A stretch of DNA of 64,000 nt from Pseudopyrenochaeta lycopersici (taxonomy: Eukaryota > Ascomycota > Dothideomycetes > Pleosporales > Pseudopyrenochaetaceae), in contig NHZP01000002.1 of the NCBI GenBank assembly GCA_003313425.1, positions 1,426,001-1,490,000 on the forward strand. Direction: 5' to 3'. The notes beneath the pieces were generated by a model. It did not search any database and was not told the origin of the DNA. It worked only from the letters and a program-made list of their open reading frames with translations. A program made the translations under genes and the position numbers. Within the stretch, counting starts at the first letter, position 1. Every line of letters starts with the position of its first letter. Below are positions 55,102-64,000 of this stretch, one piece after another.

Positions 55102-57428
55102 ATGGCCGAGTCGACACAAAGAGACGTAAAGAACCATGCGCTGTTCGAGGTAGCCACTGAAGTCGCGAACAGAGGTACGTTTCATCCCAATTGAGCCTGG
55201 AAATTCCAATTGCTAACCTGGTGCAGTTGGTGGTATCTACTCAGTCCTCAAGTCCAAAGCTCAGGTGACCACGGCCGAGTATGGCGCCGCATACACTCTT
55301 TTGGGTCCGTGGAACAGGGCATCGGTAGGCATTATTGAGTAGAGAAAAACTGGAATTTCACAGACTAACAAGCAACCAGGCCGCTGTCGAGGTAGAACCC
55401 ATTGAGCCCAAGGACCCTGCTTTGGCTGCTACCATGAAGTCCATGGGCGACCGCGGCATCAAGATGCTGTACGGACGATGGCTGATTGACGGTGCTCCTC
55501 GCGTTCTGCTCTTCGACACTGGTACCGCCTACGGATGGCTTGACGAGTGGAAGGGTGATCTGTGGTCATCTGCTGGCATTCCATCGCCGCCGGGCGACTC
55601 TGAGACCAATGAGGCCATTGTCTTCGGTTACCTGATTGCATGGTTTTTGGGCGAGGTAAGCGAAGCTAGTGTCGCATCTAGTCCTGCTCGCGCTAACTAG
55701 AGGCAGTATGTTTTCCACGAGAAGAAGCGAGCCGTCATCGTCCAGTTCCACGAATGGCTGGCAGGTGTAGCAGTACCGCTCTGCAAGAAGCGCCGCATCG
55801 ACGTTACCACCATCTTCACCACCCACGCCACCCTCCTTGGTCGCTATCTGTGCGCTGGCTCCGTTGATTTCTACAACAATCTCCAATACTTTGATGTGGA
55901 CGCTGAGGCTGGAAAGCGTGGTATCTACCACCGCTACTGCATCGAGCGCGCCGCCACGCACGCCGCCGATGTCTTCACAACTGTCTCCCACATCACCGCA
56001 TACGAGAGTGAGCATCTTCTCAAGCGAAAGCCAGACGGTGTCCTGCCCAACGGTCTGAACGTGAAGAAATTCTCGGCTACGCACGAGTTTCAGAACTTGC
56101 ATCAACAAGCCAAGGTCAAGATCAACGACTTCGTACGAGGACATTTCTACGGACACAACGACTTCGACCCCGAGAACACTCTCTACTTCTTCACCGCTGG
56201 CCGTTATGAGTACCGGAATAAGGGTGTTGATATGTTCATAGAGTCTTTGGCTCGGTTGAACCACAAGATGAAGAGCGAGAATTCGAACATGACAGTCGTC
56301 GCTTTCATCATTCTACCCGCGCAAACGACATCTCTTTCAGTCGACTCGCTGAAGGGACAAGCTGTTATCAAATCGCTACACGATACCGTCAACAACATCG
56401 CAGAGAACGTGGCCAAGAAGCTGTTCGAGCGCTCTTTGACCTGGTCTGAGGGCCAAGACCTCCCTGAGGACAAGGACTTGATTTCGCCTGCAGACAAGAT
56501 CTTGCTCCGCCGACGGTTGTTTGCTATGAAGAGGCACAATTTGCCACCTATCGTTACCCACAACATGGCCAACGACTCAGAGGACCCAGTCCTGAACCAG
56601 CTTCGCCGTTGCCAGCTGTTCAACCACCCCTCGGATCGCGTCAAGGTCGTTTTCCATCCCGAGTTCTTGAACTCAGCGAATCCTGTATTGCCCTTGGATT
56701 ACGACGACTTCGTTCGAGGAACCCATTTGGGTGTGTTCTCCTCGTACTACGAGCCATGGGGCTACACACCGGCCGAGTGTACGGTTATGGGTGTTCCCAG
56801 CATTACCACCAACTTGTCAGGTTTCGGATGCTACATGGAGGAATTAATCGAGAACGCCCAAGACTACGGTATCTACATTGTCGACCGAAGAATGAAGGGT
56901 GTTGATGATTCAGTCAACCAGCTCGTGGATTACATGTTCGACTTCACCAAGAAGAGCAAGCGTCAACGTATCAATCAGCGTAACCGTACTGAGCGCCTCA
57001 GCGACTTGCTTGACTGGAAGCGGATGGGCTTGGAGTACGTCAAGGCACGACAATTGGCACTTCGACGCGCATATCCCTCATCGTACGAGGACGATAGCGA
57101 GCCGGATTTCTTCGGCTCCCAAGAAGTCAAAATTTCGCGGCCGCTGTCTGAGCCTGGGTCGCCGCGAGAGCGATCGGGTATGATGACCCCGGGTGACTTT
57201 GCCTCTCTGCAAGAAGGCCGCGAAGGACTGAGCACTGAGGATTACATTGCGTGGAAGCTTCCGTAAGTCTCGCAGTCACTACAGCAACATGGATTTCTGC
57301 TAACAGTTCACAGTGAGGAGGAAGAGCCCGATGACTTCTCGTTCCCGCTCACGCTTAAGACGAAGAGCAAGGCAGGATCAGGAACCAACACCCCCACTCT
57401 ACCAAGTGCGGTTAATGGTACTGACTAG
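55102..57428 (+). CDS. GSY1: Glycogen synthase
   Basis: Exons 55102-55174, 55227-55324, 55380-55655, 55707-57262 and 57314-57428; introns of 52, 55, 51 and 51 nt; 705 aa, the usual length for fungal Gsy. A GT3 enzyme that extends glycogen from UDP-glucose in the cytosol. [17 protein letters not shown] near residue 22 is the sugar-nucleotide loop, FHEWLAG follows, and [13 protein letters not shown] contains the catalytic glutamate region. The Arg-rich helix [15 protein letters not shown] (about 585-600) is the glucose-6-phosphate regulatory segment. [19 protein letters not shown] near the C-terminus holds the Ser/Thr sites that are phosphorylated for inactivation in yeast. Confidence 0.96.
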
Positions 57429-58643
57429 ATGATCCAGGGTGAGTACGACTGGATATGTAGAAGGGAAGATGAGGAAGAGGGGGATTTAAATTGCATGCAC
57501 GGTTTCATTCATTTTTTAGTTGGACTCTACTTGGTCCTCGACACGCGACACTGCACCAGTACGAAGATGAGATGAGTGAAGACGAGTCCCCTGCTTCGGC
57601 GGTGAGGCAGATGTACCTATAAGATGTGAATATCACTATGTCATTGGCGCTTTCCATCCATGACTATCACTCATTAATTTTCAGCATAGCAAAGTGTGGT
57701 GTTTAAAGGATTTATTCGCCTGATTGAGCATGCATATGTGAATAGTGGTACGGACAACTACGAAGTACATTCTTGGTTCTCGTGTTCAAAGTGTTCAGTA
57801 AATCCAGCAGGTTCCGGACATTTCCGGCTAGAAGATGCAGGGAATTAGAATAGTTGCTTCTGAGGCAGGCAGTGCTCGGCTAGTGACATTAAGTTTCAGT
57901 CTTGGTGGTTGCTCATAATCTAGGAGTATGGACTGAATCAGACGCACAAATCTCAGTCATCGACTTATTCATGGCCCGTCTCCCGCTGACAATTGGAAGA
58001 TGATACTAATAGGGACCACAAGAAAAGCTGATGTGGGAATTCGGACAATGTGTTGTCCAAGTGGCTGCATAGGCGAAGAGGCGCAGCCGCAAAAAGATAA
58101 CGGAAATGAAGACTACAACAGCAAAGACCGCCGTCCGTCCCCGATGCTGGCGGGGGGGCCGTGCTTGTGTGGGTAAAGGGTGTTTCAGGGCACAATGCTT
58201 ATTTCGGCTTCGTTATTGGCGAGCCCTGTCGGCTGGAAAGAAAAAAGACAGGGGGCACCAAATCGCATAAGTTTCCGAGGCGTCGACTCTAGCTTGGCGT
58301 CATCGACAGTCGACATCCCGGGCTCGCGCGACACGGCTTCCACCAACAGATACTAGACCCGAGTCGATTCAATTCATCCGCAACCCTCCTTCGCCTCTCT
58401 CCCTCCACCCTCCAACATGAACCCAGACGGAGCCTTCACGCGACGCGCTACCGGCTCGGTCCGTTAACTCAACGCTTGGCCGCTGATTCTGTCAAAAGAC
58501 CAAGGATATCTCAGCTCCACACCGTCGCCCTTGACGTGGCTACGCACATCCTCGATCCCCCCGTGCGCACACGACCAGAGACACACCCAACAACCCGGTG
58601 TAGGCCTGCCTGAGCGGGCGGAGAGGAGTCGTCTGAGTCCATC
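57429..58643. promoter_or_regulatory. Intergenic, TRK1 promoter with a uORF
   Basis: 1.2 kb. The last 300 bp are C/T-rich leader. A 16-codon upstream frame starts with ATG at 58417 and ends at TAA 58465-58467, about 180 nt before the TRK1 ATG. No other gene is visible; the minus-strand frame at 58464-58742 is a shadow. Confidence 0.5.
58417..58467 (+). promoter_or_regulatory. Candidate uORF in TRK1 leader
   Basis: A 16-residue frame (MNPDGAFTRRATGSVR) with a reasonable start context (CAACATGAA), lying in pyrimidine-rich leader. Whether it is in the mRNA depends on the unknown transcription start. Confidence 0.35.
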
Positions 58644-61423
58644 ATGTTCGGACCCTGGCTTTCGGCTTTCGCATGGCTGAGGGAGCGCTTGCCAAAGGGC
58701 TTCTCGGCACTCGTTCCCAACCTTAATTTCATAACGCTTCACTGTATGTTTGGAGGGTATTGGCCTCGTGGGATTGACTAACGATTGGGCAGACTGCTAT
58801 ATCATCGCATGGACGCTCGCCGGTTCCGTTATCCTCTATGGCAACGGCCGCCTCCACTATATCGATGCCCTCTTCTTCGCCAGTGGGGCTGCGACACAGA
58901 GCGGCTTGAATACGTAGGATTGCACGTTGGGTGTAGGGAATTATAGCTGACTAGATCTAGGGTCGATGTCAACAAGCTAGCATTGTTCCAGCAGGTATGC
59001 AACTATGACGACAGTGCTGGAGGACGTTTGGCTAACGACATTTAGGTCGCCATCATGCTAATTGCCTGCATGTGTACTCCTATATTCATCAACACCTCGG
59101 TTGTCTTCATCCGCTTATATTGGTTCGAGAAGCGCTTCCAAAATGTTGTGATCGAGTCTCGATCCAGGAGTGGCCGCACCCGAACAATGTCGAAGAGGAA
59201 GAGTGAAATGAACCCTGAACTGGAACGCCAACTAGGAGAAGAGGAAAGAGGAGTCGGTGACCGTGAGATTCGAGTCATGCGGGCGCCGAATGGCCATGCA
59301 GAGGGCGGGACGATTGAAGACGAGAACGCTTTCCAGACTGGGCAAAATGGGGCGGGCATTCGTAAGGCCTCAAGCTTAGATGAGGATGACTTGTCCCCTT
59401 TCGATCAGTCTTCAACCCCTGTCCACCAGGTTACATCGAATGTGGTGTGGGCAGAAAACTTGAGCACGCCTGCAGAGCGTGAGCGCCAGCGCCTACGCGA
59501 CTCGGTCGAATCGCCAATCGACCGCCTCCCTCAGGTGGACAAGGAGAAAAGCATTGCCTTTGTAGAGAGCCAAAGAAACCCAACCGAAAAGGGCAAGCTG
59601 CGCATTCCTGGCCCGCGCGACTTTGATCGAGGCTTGATTCCAGAACAAGTTGGAGAACATGACGAAAATCTTAACAGAATGATGAGCAGAGTATCTCAAG
59701 AGTCTTATGGTAGGCGGGAACGCTCAAACTCGGTTCCGGCTGCAATGGCCGGAGAAGACCGGACGTTCAGGCAGCACATCACTATTGACGTCTCGGCTCG
59801 ACCACGCCCTACGACGGGTGCCTCTGTGTACAACCGAGCGAAGACAGCAGATGCAGAGCTATCTGCCCCTACTGCCGAGATGCACCTTCGTAGCAGGTCC
59901 AAGTCGAGAACCCTAGCCAGTTTCCTTACGAGGAACAGGGAAGAAGACGAGGATCCGATGCCCTATCTCAGCTGGGCTCCTACGATCGGACGAAACTCCA
60001 ACTTTGTGGATCTCAGCGAGGAGCAACGAGAGGAGCTCGGCGGCATCGAGTATCGAGCGCTAAAGTTACTCGCCATAATCTTGGTGTGCTATTTCATCGG
60101 CTTCCACTTACTGGGCGCGGTATGCCTAGCCCCTTGGATCACCCATGATGCTCGCTACCGCGCTGTGGTAGATGCAGTCGGCGTAAGTGCCACGTGGTGG
60201 GGTTTGTTTACACCGGCGTCTATGTTCAACGATTTGGGCTTTACGCTCACTCCAGACTCGATGATTTCCTTCCAATATGCCGTCCTGCCTCTAGTCCTCG
60301 GCACCTTCCTCATTATCATCGGAAACACCGGCTTTCCATGCATGCTGCGGTTTTTGATCTGGTTGATCTCCAAGGTGGTTCCGAGAAATAGTGGTATATG
60401 GGAAGAACTCCGTTTCTTGCTCGATCATCCACGTCGTTGCTTCACTTTGCTGTTCCCTAGCAAAGCTAACTGGTGGCTTTTTTGGGTCCTCATCCTTCTC
60501 AACGGTGTTGACTTGATCTTTTTCATCATTCTCGATGTAAGTTTATCCTTCTCGAGTGTTATTTTACGTCCATGGCTAATTGAATGCAGCTTAACGACCC
60601 AACCGTCACCTCCCTTCCTGGCGGCTTCCGTTTCCTCGCTGGTCTCTTCCAGGCCGCGGCAACACGAACTGCCGGTTTTGCTGTTGTCAACATTGCTGAC
60701 CTCCATCCCGCCATCCAAGTGAGCTACCTAATCATGATGTACATTTCCATCTTCCCCATCGCGATGAGTATGCGTCAGACAAATGTCTATGAGGAAAAGT
60801 CACTAGGCGTCTGGGCCGACGATGATGACGACTCTCACTCGAGCTATCTGTCTCACCATCTCCGCCGCCAGTTATCCTTTGATTTATGGTTCGTCTTCTT
60901 GGGCTTCTTCCTCATTGCTATTATCGAGGGCGCAAGACTTGAGAACACAAATGAATATGCCTTCAGCTTATTCTCTGTTCTCTTCGAGATCGTCTCCGCA
61001 TACGGTACAGTTGGTCTCAGTCTTGGTTTCCCAGGCACCAACGCTTCCTTCTCCGGCGAGTTCCGCACCCTCTCGAAACTCATCATCATTGCCATGCAAA
61101 TCCGTGGCCGGCATCGTGGCCTGCCATATGCCCTCGATCGCGCTATCCTACTCCCGTCTGAATCACTCCACCAGAAAGAGAACGAAGATGCAACGAGGCG
61201 TGCGAGACGCGGTAGCACTGCGATACAAGACTTAGGTCCCGAAGGTCTCATCAGGGAGAACCTCACTAGGACAGGCACAGGCCTTAGCAGAAGAAGCAGC
61301 ATGTCTGGCGAGCAGGGACGGCCCACTGCAGCTGATCGGTTCAAACCTCAGCAGCTCAAGAGGATACTCTCTGGGGCCTTTAGTGCAGGCCCCTCTGCCC
61401 CCATTCGGGAGAAACGAGCTTAG
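58644..61423 (+). CDS. TRK1: High-affinity potassium transporter, TRK family
   Basis: Exons 58644-58743, 58793-58913, 58961-58994, 59046-60536 and 60590-61423; introns of 49, 47, 51 and 53 nt; 859 aa. A plasma-membrane K+ uptake protein with four M-P-M units. FFASGAATQSGLNTVDVN is the first pore loop, with its selectivity glycine at SGLNT. WGLFTPASMFNDLGFTL is the second, FLAGLFQAAATRTAGFAV the third and VSAYGTVGLSLG the fourth. A long hydrophilic loop (about 130-460) separates units 1 and 2, as in fungal Trk proteins, and the C-terminus is Arg/Ser-rich. Exon 3 codes for only 11 residues inside the first pore region, yet the frame and family fit require it. Confidence 0.95.
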
Positions 61424-62198
61424 GAGCCTCTTCTTACGAATTAAAGGCGTTCCATGGTGCAGTCTACGGTCAAATTGGATGCCACCGCCATTTACATTGT
61501 TTTTGCTTTGCGGGGGAATCATAGATCTGTAGCGTTCACGTTTTGGGAGGGTGTCGGCGTTCAACCTTCATTACCATGCTATTTGTTTCACGGCTTTTCC
61601 ATGTATATCTTTGTTTATATTGCATTCTTGACGCGAGATATCACACACTTGTCAATGCAATATGTATTGCTGCCTTCTACATGTGGAGCGGGGTCAGATG
61701 CAAGTACATATACGTTTTCTTGGTCGCAAGTGTTGGTCTCTAGTTCAGCGTGTACAGAGTGTTGATTTATTGCATAAAGAAAGTTCCTTCTAACTTTTTA
61801 GAGGATGTAAGCCAGCATTCAGCGCAGCTTTAAGCGTTACGAAATGAAGACGAGCTCCTTCGCCTATTCCGCTTCCGAAGCCACCTATGGGTGAGCAGTA
61901 GTTCCCGAGTGCATGACATTTGCTTGTGCATATCATGACGTCCTGTGGCATGCTTATCCCTTGCACCTGTCACTAACTTCCAGGTTATCTCTATCCCCGG
62001 CCTGTCACTGCCTCACATGGCATCCTTGCGCCGGTCACTATCTCCTATAGTATCCTTATCCCTTGTGTCTGTCACCACTTAATATGGCGTGCTCTATCCT
62101 AGCAATCCATCTGCAATTCCTGGTTGACCCTCCTCAGGCCTTGGCGAGTGCATCCGTCGTGCAAGCGCAAAGTCACCCCAGGAGTGACGATGACCAGT
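61424..62198. other. Intergenic with degenerate tandem repeat
   Basis: 775 bp between the TRK1 stop and the stop of the next (convergent) gene. The first 500 bp are T-rich 3' flank. The tandem repeat is listed separately. Confidence 0.5.
61950..62090. repeat. Degenerate minisatellite, about four units of 30-38 bp
   Basis: Units begin near 61950, 61987, 62022 and 62052. Shared words are an ATCCTTATCCC-like start, a CTGTCAC (or GGTCAC) middle and an ATGGC/ATAGT end. Unit lengths differ and identity is partial, so this is an old array. Confidence 0.6.
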
Positions 62199-63350
62199 CT
62201 ACTGCAAAGTGTGTAATATATATCTCCTGCCCGCAATATTCCCATCAGTTGATAGCTCGGCCAGCACCCGCTGTAGCGGGGCAATTAGCATATCCTCTTT
62301 GTGGCTAGCTCTGCAGCCTGCTGCTGCCTTTGTAGCGGCATCCATGCACTGGATCAGAATAAGAGTGGCAGTCAGAACTACGGGGAGAACCGTGTTGACG
62401 TGCAAATCGTCGTGCTTGAAATACATCCAAGCACATAAGGCGACTGCAAGCGCTGCTCCCATTCCCAATAGAGGCCTCTGGAATACGCTCCCCCTATTAT
62501 GATGGTATTGTACGGCGACGAGCGTTCCGAAGGCGAGGCTGGCGAGGACATATGTCGAAGCGGATGGGTTCGTAATAAATGTAACGAATGATAGGGGAAC
62601 TGCCTGAAGCGTTTGGTACGTGTCAGCATACGTAACAGCGAGATTGCGACTACTCACATGCTCTATCCGCCGTGCCAGCGTCTCCTGCAGACGCAGAATA
62701 CTATTTCGATATACAGTGTGGTTTCCATTGTTCGTAGACCCATATTGATCGGTTTTTGGTCTGTAGAGGAATACTGGGATCCCAGCCATTATCTGTACCA
62801 ATGTTAAGGCTGTATTCAGCAGTCCATGCCATCTTCGACTTTGCCCAGTTTCAAAAACGATGAGTGTTTTCTCCCGTAGATCCATAGAGCCTTCATCTCC
62901 CGCTAATGCGGAGCCCTTCAGAAATTCCAAGGCCTCACTCATGCTGAGGAGCTTATCGCTATTCCCCGAAAGCATGATATGATGTAGCGTAGATGTTAGG
63001 TCCAATATGCCCAGCTCAGTCGTTAATATTTCTTTCCTCGGGGCGTCTCCAAACCTGTTAAAACGTATTAGTTTCCCAGTAAAGACTTCCGACTCGTCCT
63101 TTTTGTTTCTACCCATAGGGGAGCTGGGACATTGGGAATATCGACTCTCCAGACCTGAGTGATCGTTTGATCTCTGCTGTATTTGCCCTGTCATCCGTGC
63201 GACTGGGATTGTCGTTGTTGCAACTACAAGAAGTCTTGCCATATCTTCTGCCAATGGTGCACCTTGTTCGAGCGCAGCGAGCGTTTGCTCTGTTGAGAAA
63301 CTAGGAAAGCCTGTGGGCCGGTAGTGTGCGAAGCCTCGATTAAATGTAAT
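62199..63350 (-). CDS. Unknown multi-pass membrane protein, 5' end unresolved
   Basis: A frame is open from just after a TGA (63351-63353) to the stop at 62199, about 383 codons. The first ATG in it is at 63242, but the residues before it (for example FAHYRPTGFPSFSTEQ) look coding, so a 5' exon is likely. The N-terminal half is soluble. Three hydrophobic helices lie in the C-terminal 170 residues (around VLASLAFGTLVAVQ, MGAALAVALCAWMYF and VLPVVLTATLILIQ), and a weaker one is nearer the middle (GLLNTALTLVQIMAGIPVFL). I recognise no family. No introns are needed in the visible part. Confidence 0.5.
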   Translation of the reverse strand: MTFNRGFAHYRPTGFPSFSTEQTLAALEQGAPLAEDMARLLVVATTTIPVARMTGQIQQRSNDHSGLESRYSQCPSSPMGRNKKDESEVFTGKLIRFNRFGDAPRKEILTTELGILDLTSTLHHIMLSGNSDKLLSMSEALEFLKGSALAGDEGSMDLREKTLIVFETGQSRRWHGLLNTALTLVQIMAGIPVFLYRPKTDQYGSTNNGNHTVYRNSILRLQETLARRIEHVSSRNLAVTYADTYQTLQAVPLSFVTFITNPSASTYVLASLAFGTLVAVQYHHNRGSVFQRPLLGMGAALAVALCAWMYFKHDDLHVNTVLPVVLTATLILIQCMDAATKAAAGCRASHKEDMLIAPLQRVLAELSTDGNIAGRRYILHTLQ

Positions 63351-63684
63351 TCACAGTAAGAAGGCTGATTATTTGAGGAAATTTTTAGGCAACGTCCTTG
63401 TTTTCTAGCATTATGGACAGAATAGTTTAGATGAGAGAGAAGAAGCATAAGATGATGTATAGACGGCTGAAAGAACAACGTGCGAGGCTGAGTTGGGCAG
63501 CGATGAGTTGACGCTGTGTCACTACAACATGTAGCCCAATCTGTCTGAGCTGACATCGGCTGCTAGGTAGACTCCATCGATCCTCGACTCAGCAAGTTTG
63601 AAACAAAGCGCTGTTCGAAAGCAAAATCCTATTGCCTTGTTGTTTTACTTGATCATTGTTAACGCTGAGACGCGCGACTTGACT
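63351..63684. other. Intergenic between divergent genes
   Basis: 334 bp. It may contain the missing 5' exon of the minus-strand membrane protein and the promoter of the secreted-protein gene. No element assigned. Confidence 0.35.
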
Positions 63685-64000
63685 ATGAAGTTTTTTGGAA
63701 TACTGGCGTATAGTATCGTCGCCACTGCTACCACTGTAGCCCTTTCGATACCACGAGATATACATACTTCTGGCAGTGTCAGTTTCGTGTTGAAAAGACC
63801 AGTTCATACAGAGATGCCTCGAAGCAACAAAACAGCTCGAAAAGCAAATGGCATGGGTGTTGACATTGAACAGAGAATAGGTAGGCTTGACGCAACTCAA
63901 CAGCTTGACGAGAAACCATAGCCAACCAATGTTTAGATGCGGTTTCAACTCCATTTTCGACGAAACATGGTCTGTCTCTGACAGCTACAGGAGAAATCTC
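63685..64000 (+). CDS. Secreted protein, 5' end only (gene runs off window)
   Basis: Exon 1 is 63685-63880; a 56-nt intron (63881-63936) and an open second exon from 63937 continue past the edge. The ATG at 63685 starts a clear signal peptide (MKFFGILAYSIVATATTVALS, cleavage near residue 19-21). A basic propeptide-like region follows, with Lys-Arg at about 37-38 and many Lys/Arg. The splice gives EQRIDAVSTPFSTKHG in frame. This arrangement resembles the pro-region of secreted aspartic proteases, but the catalytic part is not in the window, so the identity is a guess. Confidence 0.5.

Noticed and set aside
54692..55129. 145-codon frame before glycogen synthase
   Set aside because: Ser/Arg-rich, no domain, overlaps the glycogen synthase start codon in a different frame.
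1..64000. CRISPR arrays, rRNA, intact transposons
   Set aside because: No regularly spaced direct repeats, no rRNA-like blocks and no transposase or reverse transcriptase frame were found; the genome is eukaryotic.

Overview
The window is nuclear DNA of a filamentous ascomycete (Pezizomycotina). The evidence is short GT-AG introns of about 47-95 nt, frequent head-to-head gene pairs, and lineage markers: a fungal Zn2Cys6 regulator, an UstYa-type DUF3328 protein, a fungal rhodopsin-fold membrane protein, a GT71 mannosyltransferase and a TRK1 potassium transporter. A Dothideomycete is my best guess, but I could not run a phylogeny. Exon coordinates below were worked out by hand from splice sites and family alignment. 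Reading frames close in every gene whose exons are listed.

Layout. 1-3.8 kb: the 3' part of an unknown gene, then about 3 kb of gene-free, partly very AT-rich DNA that looks like a repeat decayed by RIP-type mutation. 3.8-6.4 kb: two head-to-head metallopeptidases, one thermolysin/protealysin-like (M4, bacterial in character) and one metzincin. 6.7-12.7 kb: aromatic/aminoadipate aminotransferase, LCCL-domain membrane protein and a double GFA-domain protein.

13.2-28.3 kb is an accessory, cluster-like block: SDR, Baeyer-Villiger-type flavin monooxygenase, Zn2Cys6 regulator, second SDR, UstYa-like (DUF3328) oxidase, a small secreted protein with three repeats ending in Asp-Thr-Ala-Cys-Phe-Lys and Kex2-type Lys-Arg sites, a GNAT acetyltransferase, a rhodopsin-fold membrane protein and an APC-family permease. 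The UstYa gene and the repeat protein are divergent neighbours. I read this as a probable, apparently new, dikaritin-type RiPP (ribosomally made, Kex2-processed, oxidatively modified peptide) locus. It is the main discovery candidate here.

28.9-61.4 kb is mostly conserved housekeeping: mitochondrial ribosomal protein uL1m, COG2 (Golgi tether), NADH pyrophosphatase, cysteine synthase, condensin subunit CAP-G/Ycg1, MNN2-type mannosyltransferase, an Nrp1-like RNA-binding protein, an F-box/LRR protein, an RA-PH protein, glycogen synthase and the TRK1 K+ transporter. 61.9-64 kb: a degenerate minisatellite, an unknown membrane protein with an unresolved start, and the 5' end of a secreted-protein gene cut by the window edge. 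I found no convincing tRNA, rRNA, CRISPR array or intact transposon.
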